Source: Shewanella insulae
GTDB lineage: Bacteria; Pseudomonadota; Gammaproteobacteria; Enterobacterales; Shewanellaceae
Assembly: GCF_009831655.1 (NCBI RefSeq)
Contig: NZ_WRPA01000003.1
Span: forward strand, 124,001-188,000
Length of the DNA: 64,000 nucleotides
Reading direction: 5' to 3'
Each line of letters opens with the position of its first letter. Positions within the stretch are counted from its first letter, which is position 1. A program made the position numbers and the translations under genes. The notes under the pieces are model-generated. The model was not told the DNA's origin, made no database searches, and saw only the letters and a list, made by a program, of their open reading frames with translations. Positions 1 to 8,105 of this stretch are shown piece after piece.

Positions 1-1695
1 CTGATTGAAATCGCTGTAGAGCAGGATAGGCGAGCTGAACATCACCCGGTAGGCATGGCCCGTGGTCTCGTTAAACAGGTTCTGCTCTCGGCCGATACAG
101 GTGGCCAGAGACATCACATGCTTTTCCCGCAGCGGATCGATTGGCGGATTGGTCACCTGGGCGAATTTCTGGCGGAAGTAGTCGTACAGGGTACGGGACT
201 TCTTCGACAGCACGGCCATAGGCGTATCGTCGCCCATGGAGCCGGTGGCTTCTTCGCCTTTTTCGGCCAGCACCCAGATCACCTGCTCCAGCTCCTCGCG
301 GGAGTAGCCAAACTGCTTCTGATATTGCACCAGGGTATCGGCGGAGAACTCGCATACCCCCTGGGCTTCGCTCGGCATCTGCTCGGCGGGGATCAGGGTC
401 TGACTGTTCTTGGCCATCCACTCCTTGTAGGGGTGACGGCGCTTGAGGTCGTTATCGATCTCAAACGAGGAGTAGAGCTGACCATTGAGGGTGTCGAGCA
501 CCAACAGCTCACCCGGGCCGACACGACCCTTCTCGACCACCTCGTCTGGTCCGTAGTCCCAGATGCCGATCTCTGAGGCCAGGGTCAGGATGCGGTCTTT
601 GGTGATCACATAGCGTGACGGGCGCAGGCCGTTACGGTCTACCGCGCAGGCCACATGGCGACCGTTGGTCATCACTATGCCCGCCGGGCCGTCCCAGGGC
701 TCCATATGCATGGAGTTGAAGTCGTAGAAGGCCTTTAGCTCATCATCCATCTCTGGGTTACTCTGCCACGCGGGCGGAATGAGCAAGCGCATGGCGCGGT
801 AGAGGTCCATGCCGCCGGCGAGCAGCATCTCCAACATGTTATCTAACGAGGAGGAGTCGGAGCCGCTCTCGTTGACGAAGGGCGCCGCCTGCTGCAGATC
901 CGGCAGCAGTGGGGCATTAAATTTGTAGGCGCGGGCGCGGGCCCACTGACGGTTACCCGTGATGGTGTTGATCTCGCCGTTATGGGCAAGGTAGCGAAAC
1001 GGCTGTGCCAGCGGCCACTTGGGGGAGGTGTTGGTTGAGAAGCGCTGGTGGAACAGGCAGATGGCACTTTGCAGGCGAATGTCGGCCAGATCCGGATAGA
1101 AGGCGGGTAGATCGGCGGGCATCATCAGGCCCTTGTAAACGATCACCTGGCCGGAGAGGCTGGCGACATAGAAGTCTTCGCAGTCTGTCATCTGCTGCTC
1201 TAGTCGGCGACGGGCCATATAGAGGCGGCGCTCGAGATCTTTTTCACGCCAGCCAATTGGGGAGTTGATCAGCACCTGCCAGATCTTAGGCTGGCTAGCC
1301 TGGCCTATAGGGCCAAGCACCTCAGAATTGACCGGGACTTCACGCCAACCGGCGACACTCAGGGTCTCTTTCTCAAGCTCTCTTTCCAGGGTGCGTTTAG
1401 TGTAGTCGGCCTTTTCCTCATCTTGGCTTAGGAATAGCATGCCCACGGCAAACTTACGGCTCAGGTGCCAGTCGTTCTCGCTGGCCACGGCTTCGAAGAA
1501 TTTAATGGGGAGTTGCATGAGTAGGCCGCAACCATCGCCGGTACGACCGTCGGCGGCGATGCCGCCGCGGTGTTTCATGCGATCCAGGCCATGAATGGCA
1601 GTACGTACAATTCTATGGCTGGCCTCGCCATCCATCTGGGCGATTAAGCCAAAACCACAGTTATCCCGTTCAAAACTGGGGTGATACAAGCTCAT
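1..1695 (-). CDS. gltB: glutamate synthase large subunit (N-terminal part, runs off window)
   Basis: The minus strand is open from an ATG at 1695 to the window edge, about 565 residues. The product is the amidotransferase end of NADPH glutamate synthase, which makes two glutamates from glutamine and 2-oxoglutarate. The start MSLYHPSFERDNCGFG matches GltB, where a short propeptide is cut to expose the catalytic Cys (here C13). HRGGIAADGRTGDGCG, FHQRFSTNTSPKWPLAQP, HNGEINTITGN and VDRNGLRPSRY follow as in the family's Ntn-type glutaminase domain. The central, FMN/Fe-S and C-terminal domains lie beyond position 1. gltD is expected further downstream on the same strand, outside the window. No frameshift is visible. 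The neighbour yhcC also flanks gltB in E. coli, which supports the call. Confidence 0.96.
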   Translation of the reverse strand, partial: MSLYHPSFERDNCGFGLIAQMDGEASHRIVRTAIHGLDRMKHRGGIAADGRTGDGCGLLMQLPIKFFEAVASENDWHLSRKFAVGMLFLSQDEEKADYTKRTLERELEKETLSVAGWREVPVNSEVLGPIGQASQPKIWQVLINSPIGWREKDLERRLYMARRRLEQQMTDCEDFYVASLSGQVIVYKGLMMPADLPAFYPDLADIRLQSAICLFHQRFSTNTSPKWPLAQPFRYLAHNGEINTITGNRQWARARAYKFNAPLLPDLQQAAPFVNESGSDSSSLDNMLEMLLAGGMDLYRAMRLLIPPAWQSNPEMDDELKAFYDFNSMHMEPWDGPAGIVMTNGRHVACAVDRNGLRPSRYVITKDRILTLASEIGIWDYGPDEVVEKGRVGPGELLVLDTLNGQLYSSFEIDNDLKRRHPYKEWMAKNSQTLIPAEQMPSEAQGVCEFSADTLVQYQKQFGYSREELEQVIWVLAEKGEEATGSMGDDTPMAVLSKKSRTLYDYFRQKFAQVTNPPIDPLREKHVMSLATCIGREQNLFNETTGHAYRVMFSSPILLYSDFNQ

Positions 1696-2182
1696 ATAAA
1701 AACTCCCTAATACTAACCAATACATCGTCGGGGAAATTCAAGCGATTGATGTGCACCCGAACCATCCAAATTAACTTTTGCCTAGGAAAAGGTCAATTCA
1801 AATTTGTGCATAAAGTGTGACTAGGTGAGGGTGTTTGATACGGTTTATATTTTAACCTTACGTTAACGTTAACTGTAAAAGTTGCTGTATAACATTATGA
1901 ATAAAAAGAATTTTGAATCTAGTGCCGAATGTTTTTTACCAAAATGTAACAAAGTGGATTATTGTCTTTTAATCTAAAAAAGTGATTTTTATTGCATATA
2001 CAGTGAATTATTTAACAAGGCTTAGACCAATGTATTAGCCTATATTGTGCTACATAGCTAAGTTTGCACCGGCTTTGTGAGCTAGCGCACCGGGAAAGGG
2101 GCTAAAAATTGATGTAGCACCAAGAACGACGCTATCAAGCCAGTTACAATCGCCGCCCCTTTATTGAGCGAGAGAATACCCC
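1696..2182. other. divergent intergenic region between gltB and yhcC
   Basis: This 487-base stretch is AT-rich and carries no convincing ORF. It must hold the promoters of gltB (minus) and yhcC (plus). A tandem GTTAACGTTAAC is present at 1862-1873. I could not identify a confident regulator site; Lrp control of gltBD is known in E. coli, but Lrp sites are too degenerate to call by eye. Confidence 0.5.
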
Positions 2183-3118
2183 GTGGGACTGGATAGTCAC
2201 GTCAATACCTTTGGTCTGCATTGCAAGCGTCAGTATGGTCAGCGCCTTAAGAAGCTGACTCTGGACGCCAAGTTTACCTGCCCCAACCGCGACGGTAGCC
2301 TGGGGCGGGGTGGCTGTACCTTCTGTAACGTAGCCTCCTTTAGCCATGAGCATGGCTCGGTAGACAGCATCGCCGTGCAGCTGGCCAATGGCCGCGAGCG
2401 TACCCAGGGAAAATCGACCAAGTTCATCGCCTACTTTCAGGCCTATACCAGTACCTATGACGAGTACCGCCTGCTAAAGCAGCGCTATGATGAGGCGGTG
2501 GCCGACAGTGACATCGTCGGCCTGTGTGTCGGCACCCGGCCCGATTGTGTCAGCGACGAGGTGATCGCGCTGCTGGCGGGTTATCAGGCTCGCGGTTTGG
2601 AGGTGTGGCTGGAACTCGGCTTGCAAAGTGCTCACCCTGAGACGCTTAAGCGGATCAATCGCGGGCATGGTTTCGAGGAGTATCGTGATACTGTCACCCG
2701 GGCGAGAAAGGCGGGAATCAAGGTGTGTACCCATCTGATCTTGGGGCTGCCCGGTGAGACTCATGAGGACTTTTTAGCCAGTCACAGGGCCGTGCTCGAG
2801 GCCGGGGTCGATGGGCTCAAAATTCATCCACTGCATATCGTCGAGGGCAGTACCATGGCCAAGGCCTGGCGGGCCGGGCGCATGAGCTTATTGACTCAGG
2901 AAGCCTACGCCGAGAGCGTCGGTGAGCTTATTCGCCTCACGCCTAAAGAGGTGATATTTCATCGTGTTACCGCCTATGCCAAGAAACCTATGCTGCTGGC
3001 TCCCGACTGGTGCGCCTATCGTTGGGAGGGATTAGTCGCCATCGTTAAGAACCTGGAACGCCTCGGCGGACAGGGTCATTACTTAACCGATTCGCTAGGT
3101 GATCAAGTGTCGGTTTAG
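2183..3118 (+). CDS. yhcC: YhcC-type radical SAM protein (TIGR01212 family)
   Basis: This 311-residue protein starts at a GTG. It has the YhcC-type iron-sulfur cluster motif, C33-x11-C45-x2-C48, within FTCPNRDGSLGRGGCTFCN, followed by a radical SAM barrel with LCVGTRPDCVSDEV, WLELGLQSAH and GLPGETHEDF. Family members are around 300 residues, so it is full length. The biochemical role is not established; the family is sometimes listed as a putative Fe-S oxidoreductase. The gene sits between gltB and an Arc-system gene, as in E. coli where it lies between gltB and arcB. The product call is secure at family level; the substrate is unknown. Confidence 0.93.
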   Translation: MGLDSHVNTFGLHCKRQYGQRLKKLTLDAKFTCPNRDGSLGRGGCTFCNVASFSHEHGSVDSIAVQLANGRERTQGKSTKFIAYFQAYTSTYDEYRLLKQRYDEAVADSDIVGLCVGTRPDCVSDEVIALLAGYQARGLEVWLELGLQSAHPETLKRINRGHGFEEYRDTVTRARKAGIKVCTHLILGLPGETHEDFLASHRAVLEAGVDGLKIHPLHIVEGSTMAKAWRAGRMSLLTQEAYAESVGELIRLTPKEVIFHRVTAYAKKPMLLAPDWCAYRWEGLVAIVKNLERLGGQGHYLTDSLGDQVSV

Positions 3119-3172
3119 GGGCAAAAAAACGTGAATAATTGAGCAATTAATTTAATGCATGGTTAATGGAAG

Positions 3173-3194
3173 GTTAAATAAGGAGGTATTTAAC
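3173..3194. repeat. perfect 8-bp inverted repeat with an SD-like loop upstream of hptA
   Basis: GTTAAATA (3173-3180) and TATTTAAC (3187-3194) form a perfect stem. The six-base loop is AGGAGG, an ideal Shine-Dalgarno sequence. It could be an operator, or an RNA hairpin that presents or hides a ribosome site for the short reading frame at 3201-3248. Function is inferred only. Confidence 0.45.
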
Positions 3195-3293
3195 TTGCAT
3201 ATGCTTCAATTAGTTGCGCCCGCCATTCTAGGCGCTATTATGGGGTGAATTTTATTCTTGTCCCGTCAGCTTTTTTTCGAGAGGTGCCTTAAG

Positions 3294-3659
3294 ATGGCAA
3301 CAGCCGAGTTAGAATCAATATTGGATCTCAACACACTTGAGCAGTACTGCAGCGCTATCGGTGCCGGCACCCTGTTAAAGAGTGTTGTCTTGTTTGAGCA
3401 GTTGATGCCTGAGTATGTTGGCAATCTGGTCAATGCTAAAGAAGCACAAGACAAAGATACCTTATGTTCTGAGGCCCACAAGTTCAAAGGCGCCGCCGGT
3501 TCAGTGGGACTGAAACGCATTCAGCAATATGCCCAGCTGCTGCAGCATGGCGAGGCGGTCGAGTGGCCAGCCGAGCACGCCAACTGGCTGCAGGTGATCG
3601 TAGACAACGCCAGCCAGGATCTGGCCGAGCTTAAGGCTTACCTTGAGTCTAAGGCCTAA
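3294..3659 (+). CDS. hptA: stand-alone histidine phosphotransfer (HPt) protein, HptA-like
   Basis: This 121-residue protein is a single HPt domain with the signature EAHKFKGAAGSVG; H62 is the expected phospho-acceptor. In S. oneidensis the ArcB HPt role is filled by a separate protein, HptA, which relays phosphate from the kinase ArcS to ArcA; size, motif and position next to oxyR match that protein. I chose the ATG at 3294 rather than the upstream TTG at 3258 because GAGAGG lies just ahead of it and the HPt fold needs no extra N-terminus. A strong terminator follows, so it is probably transcribed alone or with yhcC. Calling the partner ArcS is knowledge from the genus, not something visible here. 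Confidence 0.88.
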   Translation: MATAELESILDLNTLEQYCSAIGAGTLLKSVVLFEQLMPEYVGNLVNAKEAQDKDTLCSEAHKFKGAAGSVGLKRIQQYAQLLQHGEAVEWPAEHANWLQVIVDNASQDLAELKAYLESKA

Positions 3660-3710
3660 TACGGCAAAGGCAGTAGGCTAAGGCCTGTATATCAGAGCTA
3701 AGCTTGATAG

Positions 3711-3745
3711 CGCCCTCGATGAGAGATCATCGGGGGCGTTTTTGT
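3711..3745 (+). terminator. rho-independent terminator after hptA
   Basis: A 12-bp stem, CGCCCTCGATGA against TCATCGGGGGCG (one G-U pair), encloses a GAGA loop and is followed by TTTTTG. It ends hptA transcription before oxyR. Confidence 0.92.
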
Positions 3746-3874
3746 TTGCGCGCTATTTGGCCGCTTTTGGGTAGCGTCTCACACTTCTGACATAAGAGAG
3801 GGTTAATCCTAGGGCCGCTTGTGCTAGAGTTAGATTGAGTAATTGAATGTAAATGGAAGTTGGTAATCGATTTT

Positions 3875-4792
3875 ATGAAACATCTGCCGAGCCTGAAAAA
3901 CCTTTACTATCTGGTCAATCTCTATCAGGAACAGAACTTTAATCGTGCGGCCAAGCTGTGCCACGTGAGCCAGTCGACGCTGTCGAGCGGGATTCAAAAC
4001 CTGGAGGAGCAGCTAGGTCATCAGCTGATCGAGCGGGATCACAAGTCTTTCATCTTCACCGCCATAGGTGAGGAGGTGGTACAGCGCTCCCGTAAGCTGC
4101 TGACCGACGTCGACGATCTGGTGGAGCTGGTAAAGCACCAGGGCCAGCCGATGACGGGGGATATCCGCCTGGGCTGCATTCCTACCATAGCCCCGTTTCT
4201 GTTGAGCCGGGTGGTGAGGCTTTGCCAACAGGACTACCCAGATCTGACCCTGTTTTTGAAGGAAGACACCACGGAGCGACTGCTGGATGCCCTGGGCAAG
4301 GGCGAGCTGGATCTGCTGCTCCTGGCCCTACCGGTCGACACCAGTGGCTACCACAGCATGAAGGTGGGGATAGATCCCTTTAAACTGGTGATGCATAAGG
4401 AGCTGAGCGGCGAGGTGCGCCAGCCCATAGATTACAAGGCGCTGCCCGATGAGAGCATCTTCCTGTTGCAGTCAGAGCACTGTATTACCGGCCATGCCAT
4501 CAGCGCCTGTCGCCTGGCCGACAGCGATAAGATTAACCCCTTTGCGGCGACGAGCCTGCACACACTCGTGCAGATGGTAAACAGTAAGCTGGGAACGACC
4601 TTCTTGCCGCAGATGGCTATCGATGCGGGGATCCTCAAGGATACGGATCTCACCGCACTGACACCGCCGGGTGAGGCGCCATACCGGGATATCGGCCTGG
4701 TCTGGCGTCAGACCTCCAGCCGTATCATGACCTTCAGAACCTTAGGCAAGGCGATTCAAGGCTTGTTGGAACAGGCGGAAGCGGAAAGTTAG
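3875..4792 (+). CDS. oxyR: hydrogen peroxide sensor and LysR-type regulator OxyR
   Basis: This is a 305-residue LysR regulator. The N-terminal helix-turn-helix (NFNRAAKLCHVSQSTLSSGI, residues 21-40) is followed by a LysR substrate domain with GCIPTIAPFLL and TSLHTLVQMV. The decisive feature is EHCITGHAISAC, giving C203 and C212 nine residues apart, the spacing of the redox pair C199/C208 of E. coli OxyR. It should activate peroxide defence when these form a disulfide. A start at the TTG at 3860 is possible; the ATG at 3875 fits family N-termini better, although its ribosome site is weak. It converges on cyaC with only two bases between stop codons and no visible terminator. Confidence 0.92.
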   Translation: MKHLPSLKNLYYLVNLYQEQNFNRAAKLCHVSQSTLSSGIQNLEEQLGHQLIERDHKSFIFTAIGEEVVQRSRKLLTDVDDLVELVKHQGQPMTGDIRLGCIPTIAPFLLSRVVRLCQQDYPDLTLFLKEDTTERLLDALGKGELDLLLLALPVDTSGYHSMKVGIDPFKLVMHKELSGEVRQPIDYKALPDESIFLLQSEHCITGHAISACRLADSDKINPFAATSLHTLVQMVNSKLGTTFLPQMAIDAGILKDTDLTALTPPGEAPYRDIGLVWRQTSSRIMTFRTLGKAIQGLLEQAEAES

Positions 4793-4794
4793 CT

Positions 4795-5874
4795 CTAACT
4801 ATTGCTACCCTTGGGGGAAACGCCATACACCTCGATAGAGTGTTGTTTCCCCTTGAGTTTGATCGGGCCAAGATTAGCAAAATCGTAATGACTGTCGCCG
4901 GTGTCGATAAGCGACTGCAGGGAGCCTGAGATCAACATTCGCTGCCCGAGCGGGTTACACTGATCTTGGAGTCTCGCCAGGGTATTGAGCACATCGCTGA
5001 AGAAGCTGATCTCCTGCTTCTGCACCCCAACCACAGCCGCCACCACCTGACCACAGTGGGCCGCCGCCTTGAATTTAGGCACGAAGCCATATTGCTCTTC
5101 GAAGTACTTGCGTTGCCAGTTAAGCTGCTGGCTGAACTCATAATAAATATTGAAGCTGCGATCTTCTATGATGCCGTTCTCCAGCGGCCAGTGGATCAGC
5201 ACGGCGTCGCCCATATAGCGATAGATCTCGGCGTCGTTATTGACCACGGTATCCGATAGCAGGCTGAAGCAGTCCTGGATCAGGCGGCTGAAGCGATAGT
5301 CGCCCAGGGATTCCGCATGGGTAGTCGAGGCCACCATATCCAGATAGAGAAACAGGCGCTGCTCATATCTAGGTCTGTGATATTTACCCAGGCCGATATT
5401 AAACAGAATGCGTGGGCCGACGAGTAGCGCCATCTGCTCGATGAAGGCCAGGCCGACACGCACCACTACCAGGTAGATGAGCAGTGCCTGGAACGAGGGG
5501 CTATAGAGGATATGGGCGGTCAACATCTGCCTGAGCGTCGACATATGGTTCTCGATGGCCCACATGTTTAGGAATTGGGTCATGTAGGCGAGGGTCGTAG
5601 CCCCCAGCAGTAGGAAGAGGCCCTTGAAGATCACCGAAAACAGATAGGGCAGGCGGTTGATGGCGCTAAAGTCGGCGATCAGGTTCGACATCCAGTGCAG
5701 ACTACCAAAGATGATCCCCATATAGATCGCCAGGGTCGCGAGATCGGCGGTGCCTACCGCCCATTGGGGCAGCTCTGGTGTTTGCGCATAGCGGAAAAAC
5801 ACAAAGGCCGCCATGGCAATAGCCCAAGCGAAAATGGCAAATATGAGCTTCTTTGCTTGAATGCGTGCTCTCAC
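4795..5874 (-). CDS. cyaC: membrane-bound class III adenylate cyclase, CyaC-like
   Basis: This 359-residue protein starts at a GTG. About 150 N-terminal residues hold several membrane helices (near 8-26, 45-63, 80-100 and 118-150). A class III nucleotide cyclase domain follows: FLYLDMVAST supplies the first metal aspartate (D179) and YRYMGDAVLI the second (D223). The purine-recognition lysine usual before the GD pair is not present in its normal place (the run reads RYMGD), so substrate choice rests on orthology. S. oneidensis CyaC, in the same oxyR-mutH neighbourhood, is an adenylate cyclase that supplies cAMP for CRP-dependent anaerobic respiration. A CRP-like site lies upstream, suggesting feedback. 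Confidence 0.87.
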   Translation of the reverse strand: MRARIQAKKLIFAIFAWAIAMAAFVFFRYAQTPELPQWAVGTADLATLAIYMGIIFGSLHWMSNLIADFSAINRLPYLFSVIFKGLFLLLGATTLAYMTQFLNMWAIENHMSTLRQMLTAHILYSPSFQALLIYLVVVRVGLAFIEQMALLVGPRILFNIGLGKYHRPRYEQRLFLYLDMVASTTHAESLGDYRFSRLIQDCFSLLSDTVVNNDAEIYRYMGDAVLIHWPLENGIIEDRSFNIYYEFSQQLNWQRKYFEEQYGFVPKFKAAAHCGQVVAAVVGVQKQEISFFSDVLNTLARLQDQCNPLGQRMLISGSLQSLIDTGDSHYDFANLGPIKLKGKQHSIEVYGVSPKGSNS

Positions 5875-5957
5875 GGTGACAGAAAATTCCTAAATGCTGC
5901 ACAAATCTCAGGATGCGCTAGTGTATAGAAAACACCCCTATAATTTCCAGTGATATT

Positions 5958-5973
5958 TGTGATCTAAGTCAAA
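5958..5973. promoter_or_regulatory. candidate CRP site upstream of cyaC
   Basis: TGTGATCTAAGTCAAA matches the symmetric CRP consensus TGTGATCTAGATCACA at 13 of 16 positions. It lies about 85-100 bases before the cyaC start. CRP control of an adenylate cyclase gene would close a feedback loop, as known for cyaA in E. coli; here it is inferred. Confidence 0.55.
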
Positions 5974-6159
5974 TGAAGTCTAGAAGTGCCAAAAATACGA
6001 CAATTTCATGTTGAATACTTGTTAAGTTACCGTTGTGATTGTTTTTTTTCTTGGGGGATACTTACAAAAAAAGGGGTACCTTGTCGATTATCTAAAAGTC
6101 TAAAGTGTGACAAATAACCCTTCGCTACTATCCCTTTTAACTAGAGAGCAGAGCCTGGT

Positions 6160-6840
6160 TCAATTAGCTGTGAGATAGCGGCTTAAGATCTGCTGGGTGA
6201 AGGGGATCTTGAGATAGAAGCCTCTGGGGTTGGTGAGCTTAACCTGACCATCTTGGGCTATGCTCTGGGTGAGGGCGCGGCTGTTGGCGCCCTTGGGTCT
6301 GAGCTGTAATACCTCTCCGTGACGGGCGGTGATCTGTTCGACCTTGCCTAGGGCGATCAGCTCCATGATCTCTTCCCAGTCCTGGCGTATCTGGGTCATC
6401 TCCGCTTCGCTTGGGGTCCAGAGGATGGGGCTGCCGATGCGCCGCTCGCCTATGGGTTTCTGACGAATGCCTTCCACCGGGATCCATAGCACGCGCTGTA
6501 GCTTGTGGTATACCAGACTCTCCTGCCATCTGAGCCCATTGATATTCATCAGCGGCGCGACTGTTACATAGGTGGTCTCGAGGGGTTTACCCGACTCATC
6601 CACAGGAATGGTTTTGAGCTCGACACCCAGGTGAAGGAAGTCCTGCTCAGGTTTAGAGCCAGCGGTGGCGCCCAGTTCGAGTTCGATAAGCTGGCCTATC
6701 CAGCCCTTGTCCCGTTTCAGGTTGCTTGGTACGGCGACATTGTGGATCTCGGCCAGTTGGCCCAGGTTGAGTCCAGCCATTTCCTGGGCGCGGTGCATCA
6801 ACTCATCGATGGATTCGGGGGGAAGAATTTTACTTTTCAT
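6160..6840 (-). CDS. mutH: DNA mismatch repair endonuclease MutH
   Basis: This 226-residue protein nicks the unmethylated strand at hemimethylated GATC sites after activation by MutS-MutL. The restriction-enzyme-like active site is present: E56, D67 (SKPEQDF), then GVELKT with E74 and K76, matching E. coli E56, D70, E77 and K79 in order and spacing. Length equals the family norm. MutH occurs only in lineages with Dam methylation, so a Dam methylase should be encoded elsewhere. The start is the ATG at 6840. It is followed on the same strand by cyaC after 285 bases that hold the candidate cyaC CRP site, so the two are probably separate units. Confidence 0.97.
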   Translation of the reverse strand: MKSKILPPESIDELMHRAQEMAGLNLGQLAEIHNVAVPSNLKRDKGWIGQLIELELGATAGSKPEQDFLHLGVELKTIPVDESGKPLETTYVTVAPLMNINGLRWQESLVYHKLQRVLWIPVEGIRQKPIGERRIGSPILWTPSEAEMTQIRQDWEEIMELIALGKVEQITARHGEVLQLRPKGANSRALTQSIAQDGQVKLTNPRGFYLKIPFTQQILSRYLTAN

Positions 6841-7029
6841 GGAAGGGATTTTACTCGAGTTATCTACTTAATCAATCGAGGTTAAAAATTGCCCGATCTT
6901 TTTATCAAGGAATCGAGACTGTGAGTATGGATATTAAGTTACTGAAATTAATTGGTTTAGTCATAAAGTGATCTCTGTCTGATATCCAAGATCTTAAGTT
7001 ACTCTGTTATTTCCCCACCCTTTCCAACA

Positions 7030-7392
7030 CAGTTATCCACAGATTTATTGGATAACTGTATAAGTCTTGCGAATGCCTAGATTAAAAATGGCTTGTCAAG
7101 GGGGTTTTGATGACATTTTTACGGCGAAGCCGTAGATAAATCTGTGAGTCTGTGAATAACCTTTGAGATATTCATCGAGATTTTCCTCAAGCATCGGCTT
7201 TGGGTGATTTTTGTGCGATCCTTGTTTGTGAACAAGTCATCTTACCTTTTGGATAGTTTATTTGGTTTGTTTTACATGTGGTTATGTAAGATTATCTTGT
7301 GGGGTTAAGGTGAGGTTTTGATCTGGAATTTGGCCAAATTGACAATTTTAACTGAGTTTCAAACATAGATATCCACAGATTTTGTGGATATC
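7030..7392. promoter_or_regulatory. DnaA-box cluster with two palindromes beside mutH (DARS2-like candidate)
   Basis: The 693 bases between mutH and rppH (6841-7533) contain no gene but several DnaA boxes. Two are perfect TTATNCACA: 7033-7041 (TTATCCACA, plus) and 7151-7159 (TTATTCACA, minus). One-mismatch boxes lie at 7227-7235 (minus), 7369-7377 (plus), 7383-7391 (minus) and 7443-7451 (plus). Two perfect 10-bp inverted repeats overlap them: CAGTTATCCA/TGGATAACTG at 7030-7058 and GATATCCACA/TGTGGATATC at 7368-7392. In E. coli the DnaA-reactivating sequence DARS2 lies in the intergenic region next to mutH, so position and content agree. Promoters for mutH and rppH must also lie here. Confidence 0.6.
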
Positions 7393-7533
7393 CTCCGCTT
7401 GGTGATGGTGGCTCTGTTGATAAAAATAAAAATTTTAGTTTTTTATCCAGACAATATCTGTTAATGGGGAATTGCCGCCGACGCCGCTTTGTGAAACAAT
7501 CGATTCATTAGATTATTTCAATTTGGAGTCCAT

Positions 7534-8058
7534 GTGATTGATAGTGACGGCTTTCGTGCAAATGTAGGCATCATTATCTGTAATCGCTTTGGGCAGGTGA
7601 TGTGGGCCAGAAGATTCGGTCAACATTCCTGGCAATTTCCGCAAGGTGGCGTGGATGAAGGCGAAAGTGCCGAGCAAGCCATGTATCGGGAGTTGTATGA
7701 AGAAGTTGGGTTAAGGCCTGAACATGTGCAAGTGTTAACCTCAACTCGTTCCTGGTTGCGTTATAGATTACCAAAACGGTTAATTAGGCAAGACAGTAAA
7801 CCCTTATGTATCGGACAGAAACAGAAGTGGTTTCTATTACAATTGAAGAGCCAAGAGTCTGCCATCGATCTGGCGGCTAGCGGCCACCCCGAGTTTGATG
7901 ACTGGCGATGGGTCAGCTACTGGTATCCGGTCAGACAGGTGGTATCCTTTAAACGAGACGTGTACCGAAAGGTCATGAAAGAGTTTGCGCCGACGGCCTT
8001 GCCTTTTCAGGCGCAGGAAAATTTCCATAGTGGCAGAAGAAGAGGTCGCCGCAGGTAA
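7534..8058 (+). CDS. rppH: RNA pyrophosphohydrolase (Nudix)
   Basis: This 174-residue protein removes pyrophosphate from the 5' triphosphate of mRNAs, opening them to RNase E decay. The N-terminus [17 protein letters not shown] and the Nudix box from G38 to L60 ([12 protein letters not shown], then REL and EEVGL) match RppH/NudH. The C-terminus is basic (GRRRGRRR), consistent with RNA binding. The start is the GTG at 7534, with TTGGAG ahead of it; an overlapping ATG at 7532 is out of frame. ptsP follows 47 bases later on the same strand, the same order as in E. coli, so the two may be co-transcribed. Confidence 0.97.
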   Translation: MIDSDGFRANVGIIICNRFGQVMWARRFGQHSWQFPQGGVDEGESAEQAMYRELYEEVGLRPEHVQVLTSTRSWLRYRLPKRLIRQDSKPLCIGQKQKWFLLQLKSQESAIDLAASGHPEFDDWRWVSYWYPVRQVVSFKRDVYRKVMKEFAPTALPFQAQENFHSGRRRGRRR

Positions 8059-8105
8059 GTATAAGATGGCGAAGGTCAGCATCGAGGCATAAAGAGAGGT
8101 AGGCT

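Noticed and set aside
3258..3293. TTG start for hptA
   Set aside because: Adds 12 residues without family support; the ATG at 3294 has a better ribosome site.
7030..7392. Replication origin oriC
   Set aside because: DnaA boxes are present but the usual origin neighbours (dnaA, mnmG, mioC) are not, and there are no tandem AT-rich unwinding repeats; a DARS2-like role fits better.
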